Assembly (NCBI RefSeq): GCF_026651855.1
Contig: NZ_CP093280.1
Location: 6,222,501-6,286,500 of the forward strand
Reading direction: 5' to 3'
Source: Pseudomonas silvicola
Lineage (GTDB): Bacteria; Pseudomonadota; Gammaproteobacteria; Pseudomonadales; Pseudomonadaceae
DNA length: 64,000 nt
Below, piece after piece: positions 63,958-64,000 of this stretch. Below the pieces are notes generated by a model. The model was not told where the DNA came from. It worked only from the letters and a program-made list of their open reading frames with translations, and searched no databases. The translations under genes and the position numbers were made by a program. Positions within the stretch are counted from its first letter, which is position 1. Each line of letters starts with the position of its first letter.

Positions 63958-64000
63958 ATTTCTAAACGTTTTGCTGCAGAAAAGTCGATTTCTAAACGTT
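63958..64000. repeat. Two copies of ATTTCTAAACGTT, 30 bp apart, at the window edge
   Basis: Copies begin at about 63958 and 63988; the second is cut by the window end. The intervening bases are TTGCTGCAGAAAAGTCG. Whether more units follow cannot be seen. Confidence 0.5.

Noticed and set aside
63958-64000. CRISPR array
   Set aside because: Only two short 13-base repeats are visible, without repeat palindromy or cas genes nearby.

Overview
The window is a high-GC gammaproteobacterial chromosome segment that reads as Pseudomonas, probably of the P. putida group. The signs are a PrrF-type iron small RNA, a DpkA-like reductase, CbtA, ZapE, TamA/TamB, a pst operon, an LRR-kinase and REP-type intergenic palindromes. 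One stretch (about 7.9-16.6 kb) and the RHS tip/immunity genes (about 56.9-58.5 kb) are clearly AT-richer than the rest and look acquired.

Layout. 1-2.2 kb: start of an indolepyruvate ferredoxin oxidoreductase gene (minus strand), a LysR remnant, a VOC-family gene split by a 448-bp MITE-like inverted-repeat element, and an Lrp/AsnC regulator. 2.2-7.5 kb: Fur box plus PrrF-like sRNA, a sigma-region-4/DUF4880 hybrid protein, an M14 carboxypeptidase, and a divergent module of SrpA-type catalase plus cytochrome b561 against an ECF sigma plus anti-sigma; both sides carry near-identical ECF promoters. 7.5-17.2 kb: AT-rich island with a tightly coupled nine-gene operon (AdoMet decarboxylase, aminopropyltransferase, amidinotransferase, adenylate-forming enzyme, ATP-grasp ligase, three ABC transporter genes, fatty acid desaturase-like oxidase). 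It is bracketed by complementary halves of a decayed IS5-family transposase. I read it as an undescribed gene cluster for a guanidinylated, aminopropylated amide product with its own exporter.

17.2-23.6 kb: Csu-like archaic chaperone-usher pilus operon with four small SCPU subunits, chaperone, usher and tip adhesin. 23.9-34.6 kb: soluble FIST-domain chemoreceptor, AraC/cupin pair, LysR and divergent LysE exporter, ZapE, a P-loop kinase, PrpE-type acyl-CoA synthetase, LRR-protein kinase, VOC protein. 34.7-43.5 kb: CbtA, YkgJ-type protein, methyltransferase, pstSCAB with a Pho box and no phoU, LysR, small conserved proteins, DpkA-like reductase. 43.6-50.5 kb: a 1692-aa toxin-like protein with a C-terminal HELAH zinc motif, a minimal Fur-like wHTH, a two-TM protein, a Gly-rich lipoprotein and a Mor-domain regulator. 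50.6-56.7 kb: TamB, TamA and a GNAT acetyltransferase. 56.9-62.9 kb: PAAR-RHS effector with tip toxin and immunity gene, followed by a displaced second tip/immunity cassette with a 313-bp duplicated core segment. 63.1-63.9 kb: exonuclease III.

Protein families are assigned by reading motifs and overall resemblance; no database search was run. Starts were chosen from ribosome binding sites, overlaps and family lengths.
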